A DNA stretch of 64,000 bases, taken from contig NZ_JTFC01000044.1 of NCBI RefSeq assembly GCF_003991225.1, positions 51,858 to 115,857 on the forward strand. The letters run 5' to 3'. Shown one piece after another: positions 55,481 through 63,479 of this stretch. Positions within the stretch are counted from its first letter, which is position 1, and each line of letters opens with the position of its first letter. A program made the translations under genes and the position numbers. This DNA comes from Candidatus Kurthia intestinigallinarum. GTDB lineage: Bacteria; Bacillota; Bacilli; Bacillales_A; Planococcaceae. The notes beneath the pieces were generated by a model. It did no database searches. It was not told the origin of the DNA and worked only from the letters and a program-made list of their open reading frames with translations.

Positions 55481-56509
55481 CTTCTTGCCATCTCGATGCC
55501 CACAGACATGACAAAGTTGGCTTGATGGATAGAAGCGTGAAATCTTTACGATTTTTCGGCCATACCACTTCGCTTTATACATCAGTTTTTGCACAAACGA
55601 AGACCACGAAACGTCACTAATCGCTTTTGCTAGTTTATGATTCTTTAGTAATCCTTTTGTATTCAAGTCTTCTAGACAAATAACGTCATATTGGCGAATG
55701 AGTTCCGTTGATAACTTATTCAAAAAGTCTTCCCGCTGAAACGCAACACGTTCACGCAAGCGCGCAACTTTCATGCGTTGCTTTTGGTAATTCATACAGG
55801 CACGTACATCGCGGTTTTCTTTTTTTGCTTGTTCGTAGCGACGTGATAATTTCCGTTGTTCACGCTTGAGCTTCTTCTCCATCTTCACCGTAAAACGTTG
55901 GTTATCCACTTTACGTCCATCAGACAGAATCGCAAAATCGGTGATGCCTAAATCAACCCCAATCGCTTTGTTGGTTTTCGGTAACGTCTTAAAATTAGGC
56001 ACTTCACATGTAATCGATACGTAAAAATGACCACTTGCATTGTATTTAATGGTTGCGCGCATAATGCGTCCTTCTACTACACAAGTTTGTTTGAACTTCA
56101 CAAGCCCAAGTTTCGGTAGTTTGATGTGGTTACCGACAATCGCGATATTGTTATTTGTATTTTTGGTTGTATAGCTTTGTACGGGATTTTTTTTACTTTT
56201 GAAACGAGGATAGTTATTTTGTTTCTTAAAGAAACGATCAAAAGCAGCTAATAAGTGTTCGTAGGAGGCTTGTAATGCCACACTGTCTACATTGCGCAGC
56301 CAAGCCGTTTCATCTTGTTTTTTCATTTTGGTGAGGACTTTAGACATCAATGAGCGATTGAGCCCTTTACCTTCTTCTTTATAGGAAGTGTTCCAAAGTT
56401 CAAGGAAATGATTGTAGACAAAACGACAATGACCATGCGTTTGATGGATGCGTGCTTGCTGCTCCTTATTTGGATATAATCTAAATTTGTAGGCTTTATT
56501 TTGTGACAT
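55364..56509 (-). CDS. tnpB: RNA-guided endonuclease TnpB
   Basis: 381 residues from ATG 56509 (MSQNKAYKFRLYPN), with GAGGTG upstream. N-terminal HTH/wedge region, then a complete RuvC nuclease: Asp in GVDLGITDFAI (about 188), Glu in ICLEDLNTKG (about 276) and Asp in DRDLNASRNI (about 364), plus the zinc finger CHVCG...CPSCG between them. All three catalytic acids are present, so it should cleave DNA next to a TAM guided by the element RNA. Slightly higher GC than its surroundings, as for a mobile gene. Confidence 0.94.
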   Translation of the reverse strand: MSQNKAYKFRLYPNKEQQARIHQTHGHCRFVYNHFLELWNTSYKEEGKGLNRSLMSKVLTKMKKQDETAWLRNVDSVALQASYEHLLAAFDRFFKKQNNYPRFKSKKNPVQSYTTKNTNNNIAIVGNHIKLPKLGLVKFKQTCVVEGRIMRATIKYNASGHFYVSITCEVPNFKTLPKTNKAIGVDLGITDFAILSDGRKVDNQRFTVKMEKKLKREQRKLSRRYEQAKKENRDVRACMNYQKQRMKVARLRERVAFQREDFLNKLSTELIRQYDVICLEDLNTKGLLKNHKLAKAISDVSWSSFVQKLMYKAKWYGRKIVKISRFYPSSQLCHVCGHRDGKKSLDIRKWVCPSCGTVLDRDLNASRNILAEGLTLLTQQP

Positions 56510-56760
56510 GACATTCACCTCTTCCGCTCGTTAGTTTTTAATCGTTTCGATTGAAATACCGCCAGTAGAGATCCGACAGGCGTTTTTAGAGCAAAACAGT
56601 TCTAGTCTTTCCATACCCTTTTTTGATCAGTAACAGACCCTATTAACGAGTATTTTAACGAGCATCTCTTGAAACGCGCTGTTCGCCAAAAGCATAGCAT
56701 GCATCGCCCACCTACTCACTTCGCTCCTTGAGGTGGGCGTCTTCTGCTACAGCCATGATT

Positions 56761-56797
56761 AAAAACAGCGAACTGCTAAAAAGTCCGCTGTTTTTTA
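56761..56797 (-). terminator. Intrinsic terminator of the Nudix gene
   Basis: AAACAGCG...CGCTGTTT stem with inner AC/GT pair; T run on the minus strand. The tnpB element begins just beyond it. Confidence 0.82.
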
Positions 56798-57412
56798 TGC
56801 TTCGATACGCTCTAAGAAATATTTTAAAATACGCGCCGTAAGACCCCAAATAACATAATCATTGTATTCAAAAAACCATTCATCAATCGCACGAGCACGC
56901 CATTCGTAGTCTTCGCCCTTCATGATTTTATCAAAGGGGAATCCCTCACTTGGCGTTGGTTTCATCATCACATGGTGAAGCTCTGGGTCACATTCAAGTA
57001 GCCAATTAAGTGGCACGGTGAAAACTTCTGCGACCTCATCTCGATTGAATGTATTCACTTCACGTATATCCACCTTCGCAACAAATGGATAAATGACAAA
57101 GGTTGGCGAAATAATGAGTGGGCTAAGCTCTGATAATACGTCTACCGATGATGGCGGTACACTTAATTCCTCATATAATTCACGCAGTGCCGCCTCTTGT
57201 GGATTGGCATCCGTCGGGTCGATTTTACCACCTGGAAAGCTAATATCCCCCGGTTGCTTACGCATAGTGAGTGAGCGTACCTCAAACAATACATGCAGCT
57301 CGTCATTCACTTCAACGAGTGGCACGACAACGGCTGAGCGAAAGGCTGAGTCTTCCCCAATAAATGCCGGCTGAGTCTGTTGAAGCTGGGTTTTAATCGT
57401 CGTCAAATTCAT
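56795..57412 (-). CDS. CoA pyrophosphatase-type Nudix hydrolase
   Basis: 205 residues from ATG 57412 (MNLTTIKTQL), with AGAGGG 6 bases upstream. The CoA-diphosphatase signature LFEVRSLTMRKQPGDISFPGGK (described; about 43-64) precedes a Nudix box IDPTDANPQEAALRELYEEL with the RELYEE metal ligands. Splits CoA or related dinucleotides to phosphopantetheine and 3',5'-ADP in the family. Single gene. Confidence 0.87.
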   Translation of the reverse strand: MNLTTIKTQLQQTQPAFIGEDSAFRSAVVVPLVEVNDELHVLFEVRSLTMRKQPGDISFPGGKIDPTDANPQEAALRELYEELSVPPSSVDVLSELSPLIISPTFVIYPFVAKVDIREVNTFNRDEVAEVFTVPLNWLLECDPELHHVMMKPTPSEGFPFDKIMKGEDYEWRARAIDEWFFEYNDYVIWGLTARILKYFLERIEA

Positions 57413-57473
57413 ATATGTCCCTCTTCTCGATATCATAATTATTCTTATCATAACATCAAGATATTAGACAATG

Positions 57474-58124
57474 TTACTTTTTAAGCATGGCTTCGATTTC
57501 TGTATAGCCTTTTTCCTTCGCATAATCGAGTGCCGTTTTGTCGTTATTATCACGTAGCTCGGTATTGGCATCATGTTTTAACAGCTCTGCGACAATATCT
57601 TGATAAAGCGGGGAGCCATCTGTCAGCGCTACTGCTTCAATGAGTGCTGTATAGCCAAAGTTATTTTGATGGTTAATATCGGCACGTCCATCCTCAAGTA
57701 ATTGCTTCACATTCTCAAGATGTCCCTTCTCAGCAGCAGGGATAAGTGCATTGCCACCATAGCGATTGACAACCGTTTGATCTGGCTCACGATGCGCTAG
57801 CATATACGCCAAAATCTCGGTCTTGCCCTGTGCGCCTGCGTATAAATACGGGCTATCCTGAATGGCATCTTGCTTATTAATATCTGCGCCGGCATCGATG
57901 AGTGCCTTCGCGATGGCGACATTATTTTGATGCGTCGCAATAAGGAGTGGTGTTTCTCCCTTATCATTTTGGATATCAACCTCGGTAGATTGCGCTAAGA
58001 GCTCCTGTACTTGCTGTTCATTTTGCTGTTCTACTGCTTCAATAAGTGACATTTTATTGTCTCCCTTCTGTTGTTGGCACGCGACTAAAAAACATACGGC
58101 AATAAGGACTATCCATTTTTTCAT
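57474..58124 (-). CDS. Ankyrin-repeat lipoprotein
   Basis: 216 residues. Signal MKKWIVLIAVCFLVACQQQ with lipobox Cys 16, then five ankyrin repeats (TPLLIATHQNNVAIAKALIDAGADI, SPYLYAGAQGKTEILAYML, ALIPAAEKGHLENVKQLL, TALIEAVALTDGSPLYQDIV, TALDYAKEKGYTEIEAML; described segments) to the C-terminus. Predicted on the outer face of the cell membrane. Ligand or partner unknown. Monocistronic. Confidence 0.83.
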   Translation of the reverse strand: MKKWIVLIAVCFLVACQQQKGDNKMSLIEAVEQQNEQQVQELLAQSTEVDIQNDKGETPLLIATHQNNVAIAKALIDAGADINKQDAIQDSPYLYAGAQGKTEILAYMLAHREPDQTVVNRYGGNALIPAAEKGHLENVKQLLEDGRADINHQNNFGYTALIEAVALTDGSPLYQDIVAELLKHDANTELRDNNDKTALDYAKEKGYTEIEAMLKK

Positions 58125-58149
58125 ATGTATCTATACCCGTTTTTGCGCA

Positions 58150-58178
58150 TTAAAAAAGAGTCCCCCGAAGTGGACTCC
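58150..58178 (-). terminator. Intrinsic terminator
   Basis: GAGTCC/GGACTC stem with six T on the minus strand, after the 60-residue gene. Confidence 0.82.
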
Positions 58179-58185
58179 AAAACGA

Positions 58186-58368
58186 TTATTTATTTAAATC
58201 TTGATATTGAGTTTGGTACGTACCGCCATCTGATACTTGTGAGTGGTAAAGTGCTTTTACCGCAAGATGACGTTCTAATCCCATATCTTTCATCAATGAT
58301 TTTAATTCTTTTTGTAATTCAGGGTGTTTCTTTACTAATTGATTCATCTGATGTGCATCGTATTTCAT
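58186..58368 (-). CDS. Small hypothetical protein (60 residues)
   Basis: MKYDAHQMNQLVKKHPELQK start behind a perfect GGAGG 8 bases upstream; terminator directly after. Helical, hydrophilic, no membrane part. Could be a small regulatory or structural protein; no family recognised. Its place 38 bases after the oxidoreductase stop suggests a two-gene operon. Confidence 0.65.
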   Translation of the reverse strand: MKYDAHQMNQLVKKHPELQKELKSLMKDMGLERHLAVKALYHSQVSDGGTYQTQYQDLNK

Positions 58369-58406
58369 GTTCTATACCTCCTTGGTTGAACCATTCTAGC
58401 GTACAC

Positions 58407-59321
58407 CTATTTGAGTAATTCATCAATCCACTGCTGCACTTTTAAGCCCTCTTCAAAGGTCACCACAAAGCCGTCATTTGCGACTGCTTCTAGTAACTGC
58501 TTTTCGGCACCAAGCTCAAGCTGTACTTCAGGCGCATCTGCCTCACTTACCAATACATCGCCCCAGTTACGTAATGACAGCATTTTTTTCGTACCAAAGA
58601 TTTTATAATCAATGCGCTCAATTTGCGCTGCACCCGACATGCCATTGATGATAACTGGAATCCCGGCATCCGTTTTCGCAAAAGCTGCAACACTTGTCTC
58701 ACAACGTGTGCTGTCCTCTGGATAAGTCGTATCATGCACAATGATGTTGATGCCACCGAATAAGTGGTTTGTCAGCTGTAGATAATGCGGAAAAATCTCA
58801 CGAATAAAGCCACCCTGCTCACGCGTCGCAATCCATGGATTTTGCTGCCAAGGACGTGGCCAGTGCGGGAAATGCGTATGAAGCTCAATACGCGTAACTT
58901 CACCAAGCTCCTGTGCCGCTAAAATATCACGTAGCTTTTGAACAGCCGCGCCGTACATAAGCGGAAAATTCATCGCAGATTTTACGCCTGCTTCTTGAAC
59001 TGCCGCAACCATTTTTTCACCGTCTGATGCATCATGTGCAAGCGGCTTTTCTGATAAAACATGCAGCCCACGCGCAGCGATTTTCTCCGCGAGCGGTGCA
59101 TGGCTTACTGGTGGTGTGCCGATATAAACCCAGTCCGGTGTGAGATCAAGTAGTGCTTCAAGTGACGCTGCTATTGGTAAATTATACGTTGCCGCAAGCT
59201 TCTCCATACGCGCTGTATTTTCATCAAAAATCCCGACGATGTCATATGTACCGAGCTTCAGTGCCTGATTAATAATGCGCTCCCCTACGACGCCGGTACC
59301 GATTAGTGCAAGTGTAGTCAT
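58407..59321 (-). CDS. Gfo/Idh/MocA family oxidoreductase
   Basis: 304 residues. N-terminal NAD(P) Rossmann fold (ALIGTGVVGERI, about 4-15; GIFDENTARM) with WVYIGTPPVSHAP and the family motif LSEKPLAHD (about 93-101), then the C-terminal alpha/beta substrate domain with EIFPHYLQLTNHLFGG (His in the catalytic region). Acts on sugars, inositols or related polyols; the exact substrate is not defined. Confidence 0.87.
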   Translation of the reverse strand: MTTLALIGTGVVGERIINQALKLGTYDIVGIFDENTARMEKLAATYNLPIAASLEALLDLTPDWVYIGTPPVSHAPLAEKIAARGLHVLSEKPLAHDASDGEKMVAAVQEAGVKSAMNFPLMYGAAVQKLRDILAAQELGEVTRIELHTHFPHWPRPWQQNPWIATREQGGFIREIFPHYLQLTNHLFGGINIIVHDTTYPEDSTRCETSVAAFAKTDAGIPVIINGMSGAAQIERIDYKIFGTKKMLSLRNWGDVLVSEADAPEVQLELGAEKQLLEAVANDGFVVTFEEGLKVQQWIDELLK

Positions 59322-59423
59322 GAAATTCTCCTCCCTTTGTTACTAGGATTATAACGGAAATTCGAAAGCACGCCTATTATTCTATATAATGGAGGTCACT
59401 AGATTGAAAAAGGAGCATGGATA

Positions 59424-60002
59424 ATGATTCAAACAGCGCAACTAACAGAGATGCCCCTAGCAGGGATGTATGAGGAAAAAGTTTATGAGGGTCCGCACGA
59501 AAATGATACATGGACATGGGTAAAATTTGAGGATGAATTTTATCATGATACCTATGGTCAGTTTAGAGGAAAACCAGTTGCGACAGCTCTATCACCAAAT
59601 AACGATTACTGCTATGTGCTAACAGATATCCTGCTCTACGAAATCAATCGTCAAAATCCTGACAGCTATGCTATCTGTGACTATTACTCCTTTGGTGGGA
59701 CAATGCGTGATATTACACTGACACCTGAAGGCACATTGCTCATTGCAAGTTACTATCAAATTTACATACTAGAAAAGCCCTTATGTGACATAGAAGGCGA
59801 GGTATATAACGTAGTACAATCCATTTCTAGCACGCTTAATGGCGAGGTAGATTACATCCAATTTAAACATTGGGACAAGCATATTCTTCATATTGAAGCA
59901 GTTAACTTTTATTCAAGTGAAAAAAAGGTTTTCCTTACGTATGATGCTGAAACGAAAATGCTAGCCTATGTACTGATGCCGAAACGGGAAGATAATCTAT
60001 GA
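59424..60002 (+). CDS. Hypothetical protein
   Basis: 192 residues, MIQTAQLTEMPLAGMYEEKV, soluble and acidic, mostly beta in character (YYQIYILEKPLC, VFLTYDAETKM), with tryptophan-rich start (DTWTWVKFEDEF). May be a beta-propeller-like or immunity-type small protein; no family recognised. AAGGAG 8 bases before ATG. Overlaps the next gene by 4 bases, so the two form an operon. Confidence 0.65.
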   Translation: MIQTAQLTEMPLAGMYEEKVYEGPHENDTWTWVKFEDEFYHDTYGQFRGKPVATALSPNNDYCYVLTDILLYEINRQNPDSYAICDYYSFGGTMRDITLTPEGTLLIASYYQIYILEKPLCDIEGEVYNVVQSISSTLNGEVDYIQFKHWDKHILHIEAVNFYSSEKKVFLTYDAETKMLAYVLMPKREDNL

Positions 60003-60220
60003 CTACGAAACAATACCTTCGTTCACGTATAAAGTGGATTTTACTGTATTGGCTGTCGATTGTTGCTGGCGTATGGCTGATTAGATTATTTATCGCAGCG
60101 CCCATTCATTATTTGGTACCGTCTATTGCTGTTGTGTTCTCTACGCTGCTGATTGAGTGGATGAAATATAAGGGTTGGGTGAAGGAAAATAAGCTAGGTA
60201 AAGGCCAACAATATCGTTGA
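59999..60220 (+). CDS. Small membrane protein, partner of the preceding gene
   Basis: 73 residues with two membrane helices (about 12-31 and 37-55) and a positively charged tail (KENKLGKGQQYR). ATGA overlap with the upstream hypothetical gene shows coupling. Function unknown. Confidence 0.6.
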   Translation: MTTKQYLRSRIKWILLYWLSIVAGVWLIRLFIAAPIHYLVPSIAVVFSTLLIEWMKYKGWVKENKLGKGQQYR

Positions 60221-60224
60221 ATTG

Positions 60225-60264
60225 AAAACCCCTCCCTGTTGGTGAACGGGGAGGGGTTTTGTTT
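60225..60264 (+). terminator. Intrinsic terminator
   Basis: AAAACCCCTCCC/GGGGAGGGGTTTT stem, the strongest GC hairpin in the window, followed by TGTTT. Confidence 0.9.
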
Positions 60265-60362
60265 AGTGCTTATGTAGATTATTGGTCTAATGACTCTTAG
60301 ATTTTCCATGAAACCTTTTACCGTTTTATACTGTAAATTAATTATCGGAAGGAGGTTTTAAT

Positions 60363-60716
60363 ATGTCTGATATTTATATTACTTTTGGTTACTCTATCGT
60401 TGGGTTAATCATTTTAATTCCTACTATATATCATTTTTTAAAGAAAAAACGTTCTCATAAAGATTTTTATTTTGTAGTAATTTCATGCTCCGCGTTCTTG
60501 TTGCTAGCATTCTATTTATTTACTATTAGCGTCATCGATATTTTCAACTTCCATCAGGGGAATTTCTCTATAGCTGAAGGGAATTGCGAAATTCATTACT
60601 TTGAACCTAGCGCTAGAGGTGAAGGTCGCTACGACATATCGATTGGTGACCTTCTCTTATCTGCTAATATTGATGACTTCTCTTACTTAAAAGAAGAAAC
60701 TATTAGTTGTATTTAA
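60363..60716 (+). CDS. Hypothetical membrane protein
   Basis: 117 residues from ATG 60363 with AGGAGG upstream. Two membrane helices (about 6-25 and 38-60) and a 50-residue tail that may lie outside the membrane (ARGEGRYDISIGDLLLSANI). Low GC. No family recognised. Own terminator downstream. Confidence 0.6.
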   Translation: MSDIYITFGYSIVGLIILIPTIYHFLKKKRSHKDFYFVVISCSAFLLLAFYLFTISVIDIFNFHQGNFSIAEGNCEIHYFEPSARGEGRYDISIGDLLLSANIDDFSYLKEETISCI

Positions 60717-60758
60717 ACGCAACTTCTACTGTGATTGATATAGAATTTAAATAATATA

Positions 60759-60804
60759 AAAAGGCACATAAAACAGGAAATAGCTTGTTTTATGTGCCTT
60801 TACT
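60759..60804. terminator. Terminator between convergent genes
   Basis: AAAGGCACATAAAACA/TGTTTTATGTGCCTTT, a 16-bp perfect stem, with T runs on both strands. Confidence 0.87.
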
Positions 60805-60858
60805 AGTAACCGCACTTATTTATGATACGGTTCACCGTAAATGATGTAAGTACGGTTA

Positions 60859-61467
60859 TTATGCTTTTACTAAATGATAAAAATAACTTCTCCATGTATG
60901 TTTAATTTCAGGTGTTCTGAAATTTGTAAGACCTCGACCATCCTCTTGAAGTACTAATGTTCCAATAACATAATCAAAGCGTTCATACTTAATTATATAA
61001 TTAGGCATTCCACATGGAAGATAAGTATTGATACGAAGGGTTTCTCCAGCTTTTAATGACCCAACACTTTCAATTAATTGCCCTTCCTTATGATAATCCC
61101 CATCATAAGTATAAAATTTTATCTCCCTAATTGGATCATTAGGAACTAAATATATTATTTCACATTCTTCCAAATCTTTATCTAAAGTTATTTCTTTACC
61201 AATATTTAAATCATCATTATTGTTATTATGTCTTACAAAGAATGATTCTGTAAGAAACATTTCAGCTTTCTTGATGGCATAAACTTTACCTATTAAATAC
61301 ATTAAAAATACTAATAGAGTCGTAACAGATGAAGTTAAACCTATTATTGAAATGGTATTAAGCTCAATAAATTCATTCTCTAAATCCTTTAAAATTAGCT
61401 TAACATCTATCTCACCTAAAAGATATCCCAGTATAAAAACTATAAGTATAGTTATAGTCTTTTTCAT
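60859..61467 (-). CDS. Hypothetical two-helix membrane protein
   Basis: 202 residues from ATG 61467 (MKKTITILIVFILGYLLG), with GGAGGTG 7 bases upstream; the in-frame ATG at 61494 lacks a site. Membrane helices at about 3-20 and 40-63, then a soluble beta-rich domain (about 75-202) with YDGDYHKEGQLIESVGSLKAGETLRINTYLP. Low GC and codon use like the divergent ATPase gene. No family recognised. Confidence 0.6.
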   Translation of the reverse strand: MKKTITILIVFILGYLLGEIDVKLILKDLENEFIELNTISIIGLTSSVTTLLVFLMYLIGKVYAIKKAEMFLTESFFVRHNNNNDDLNIGKEITLDKDLEECEIIYLVPNDPIREIKFYTYDGDYHKEGQLIESVGSLKAGETLRINTYLPCGMPNYIIKYERFDYVIGTLVLQEDGRGLTNFRTPEIKHTWRSYFYHLVKA

Positions 61468-61486
61468 TTCAACACCTCCCACTTCA

Positions 61487-61654
61487 TTATACATTTATTG
61501 TAATTAAAAAAGGAGCAGACAAGTCATCTGCTAATGACCTATCCGCTCCTTGTTCTGTTAAGTAATCTAATACCGTATTATTGAATTGTATTTGAATGCT
61601 ATCGACTTCACGTTTTTCATTCAACTTTATATCTTTAATGATTAACGTCGCCAA
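61487..61654 (-). pseudogene. Short coding-like frame without a clear start
   Basis: An open frame ending at 61487 reads back through IKLNEKREVDSIQIQF and YLTEQGADRSLADDL to at least 61654 (TTG) and stays open to about 61705 (NVRRGYHHNL...) without an ATG, GTG or ribosome site. Its stop lies 20 bases before the start of the hypothetical membrane protein. It may be a 5'-degraded gene or one with a non-standard start. Confidence 0.4.
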
Positions 61655-61773
61655 ATTGTGATGATATCCTCTTCGTACGTTTATTTTTATATTAATTACC
61701 TTTATCCCTCTTTATAAGTAATAAAGTAAAATATGGTATTATATTATTAAGAATTTAAAGGGAGGTTAATTAA

Positions 61774-63381
61774 TTGACAGTAGTAAATATACCTAACAGT
61801 TTCTTCCAACATGATGCTCAATCTAAATTTGACCCTGATGTTCATATTGACCCTGGCTTTGATATTAACAAATATATAGTTAAAGAAGGGTCCAATGTGC
61901 TAATTGAAGGCATTAGAGGTACTGGTAAAACTCATATATTAAAAATGATTAGCACTAGACTTTTAGAAAATTTCAAAGAATTAAGAATTTTACCTGTATA
62001 CATATCAATGGCAGAAGTATCTGAGTTTGTTTCAAAAGACGAAGATTTATTTAGAATGCATGTCTATAGTAAACTTATTCTTGAAACTATCTCAACAATT
62101 AAACGAAATAAATACATTATCGAAAATACTTCAATAAGTTTTTTTGACAAATTGATTAATTTATTCAGGTTGAAAGAGCAAACTGATATAAACAAATTAA
62201 TTGATGAAATTGAACAATACGCAAATGAGTTACATGATAATGTTCTAAATAATAAAAGTAAATTAACGGAAAATATAACTAAAACCGCTGGAGTTAATGG
62301 GCAACTAAAAACACCCGTAGCTAATTTAGGTAGTAATTTAACTGAAGCTACTGCAACAAATGTAGAATATCTCACGGTTCAATTAAGTCATATGAATGCA
62401 TCACAATTTATCACAAATTTTTACAATCATTTATATGAATTATTTAGTCTGGAACATACTGTACTGTTAATTGATGAATGTTCAGATCTTCCAAAAGAAG
62501 CTCAAAAAGAGATTTTTAAGTTTTTTAAACTATTAAGAGGCGGTACTCGAGTAGATAATTCTCGTAATTCTGTTTATTTCATTGGAGCAGTATATCCCCC
62601 TCAAGCAACAGAATATCCTTCTAAAGTAAATGGTGATTCTTTTGATTTTGAACCTGGAGATGACTGTTCAATAGAGTATCTAGAATTAGATATTCAATCT
62701 ACTGTATATGAAGATTTTTTCAAACGATTATTTATAAAAAAAATGGACAAAATTAATGTTAGTAGCAATACTCAAATTCTTGATTATTTTGAGGATGATA
62801 AAGCACTTTTATTAGCTACTTATGCTGCTCACGGTTTACCAAGAAGGTTTTTTGAAATTCTTCATCAATCTTATGAAAACTTGAAAGAATTTGCTGCATC
62901 TCAACCAGAAACACAATCAAAAGTGTATAAAATAAGATTTAGCGATATATCTTCAGCTATCGATAGAATTGTTACTGGCTCTTTATTAACTAAATCAAAA
63001 TTATCAGAAGATAATTTTGATACTTTAGAAAAAATTGTCGCTGCTTTAAAGAAAAGAAATAAAAAAGTAGAAACAGAATCTTCAACGAAAGAAAAATATG
63101 TACCTATTAATTTCTACTTTGTTTGTCCTCGTAAACAAGAATCCTTATTAGGAAACTTAATTGCAAAAGGTGTTATTCACAACCAAGCTAGAACAAGAAG
63201 TTTAAAATCTATTTCTTCCGATGGACCAAATAAAGGTTTAGTTATGATGATTGATTTAGCAGTAGCATTTACTGAAGGTGCAATACCAACGAAAACTAAA
63301 TCAATTGATTACTTCCAAAAAGATATTAAAATTGCCGCTCGCAGAGGTTATGAATTTTGCCAGCAAATTAATTTTCAATAA
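61774..63381 (+). CDS. Orc1/Cdc6-like P-loop ATPase
   Basis: 535 residues from TTG 61774, with GGGAGG 8 bases upstream. STAND/Orc-type AAA fold: Walker A EGIRGTGKTH (about 47-56), Walker B VLLIDECSDLP (about 229-239), sensor-like IGAVYPP, and a helical lid with GLPRRFFEILHQS. A charged, coiled insert lies at about 125-195 (Lys/Asn rich). The C-terminal 130 residues are basic and may be winged-helix. Very AT-rich relative to its neighbours. Similar ATPases occur in mobile and defence islands, but no partner nuclease is visible. Function unknown. Confidence 0.75.
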   Translation: MTVVNIPNSFFQHDAQSKFDPDVHIDPGFDINKYIVKEGSNVLIEGIRGTGKTHILKMISTRLLENFKELRILPVYISMAEVSEFVSKDEDLFRMHVYSKLILETISTIKRNKYIIENTSISFFDKLINLFRLKEQTDINKLIDEIEQYANELHDNVLNNKSKLTENITKTAGVNGQLKTPVANLGSNLTEATATNVEYLTVQLSHMNASQFITNFYNHLYELFSLEHTVLLIDECSDLPKEAQKEIFKFFKLLRGGTRVDNSRNSVYFIGAVYPPQATEYPSKVNGDSFDFEPGDDCSIEYLELDIQSTVYEDFFKRLFIKKMDKINVSSNTQILDYFEDDKALLLATYAAHGLPRRFFEILHQSYENLKEFAASQPETQSKVYKIRFSDISSAIDRIVTGSLLTKSKLSEDNFDTLEKIVAALKKRNKKVETESSTKEKYVPINFYFVCPRKQESLLGNLIAKGVIHNQARTRSLKSISSDGPNKGLVMMIDLAVAFTEGAIPTKTKSIDYFQKDIKIAARRGYEFCQQINFQ

Positions 63382-63414
63382 TATAAAAAAGAAGAGGCTG
63401 GGACAAAACCCTAG

Positions 63415-63460
63415 CTAAAGAAAGGACTTCGGCAAATGAAGATGCCGAAGTCCTTTTTAT
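63415..63460 (+). terminator. Intrinsic terminator of the ATPase gene
   Basis: AAAGGACTTCGGC/GCCGAAGTCCTTT, 13-bp stem, followed by TTTTTAT. Confidence 0.87.
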
Positions 63461-63479
63461 CTGTAATTTTTTTGTTTTT

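Larger units (their letters stand above)
55238..56755 (-). mobile_element. IS200/IS605-type element with tnpB only
   Basis: An intact tnpB is flanked by subterminal hairpins, CCCCCACTT/AAGTGGGGG at 55246-55285 (right end) and CGCCCACCT/AGGTGGGCG at 56705-56739 (left end), and no terminal inverted repeats, the mark of single-strand IS605-family transposition. No tnpA lies nearby, so it needs one in trans. By analogy the right end is the TTCAA at 55238-55242 (minus strand); the exact left tip is not resolved. Confidence 0.8.

Noticed and set aside
55290..55568. Minus-strand 92-codon frame near the tnpB end
   Set aside because: Shifted-frame shadow of the tnpB 3' end and right-end hairpin.
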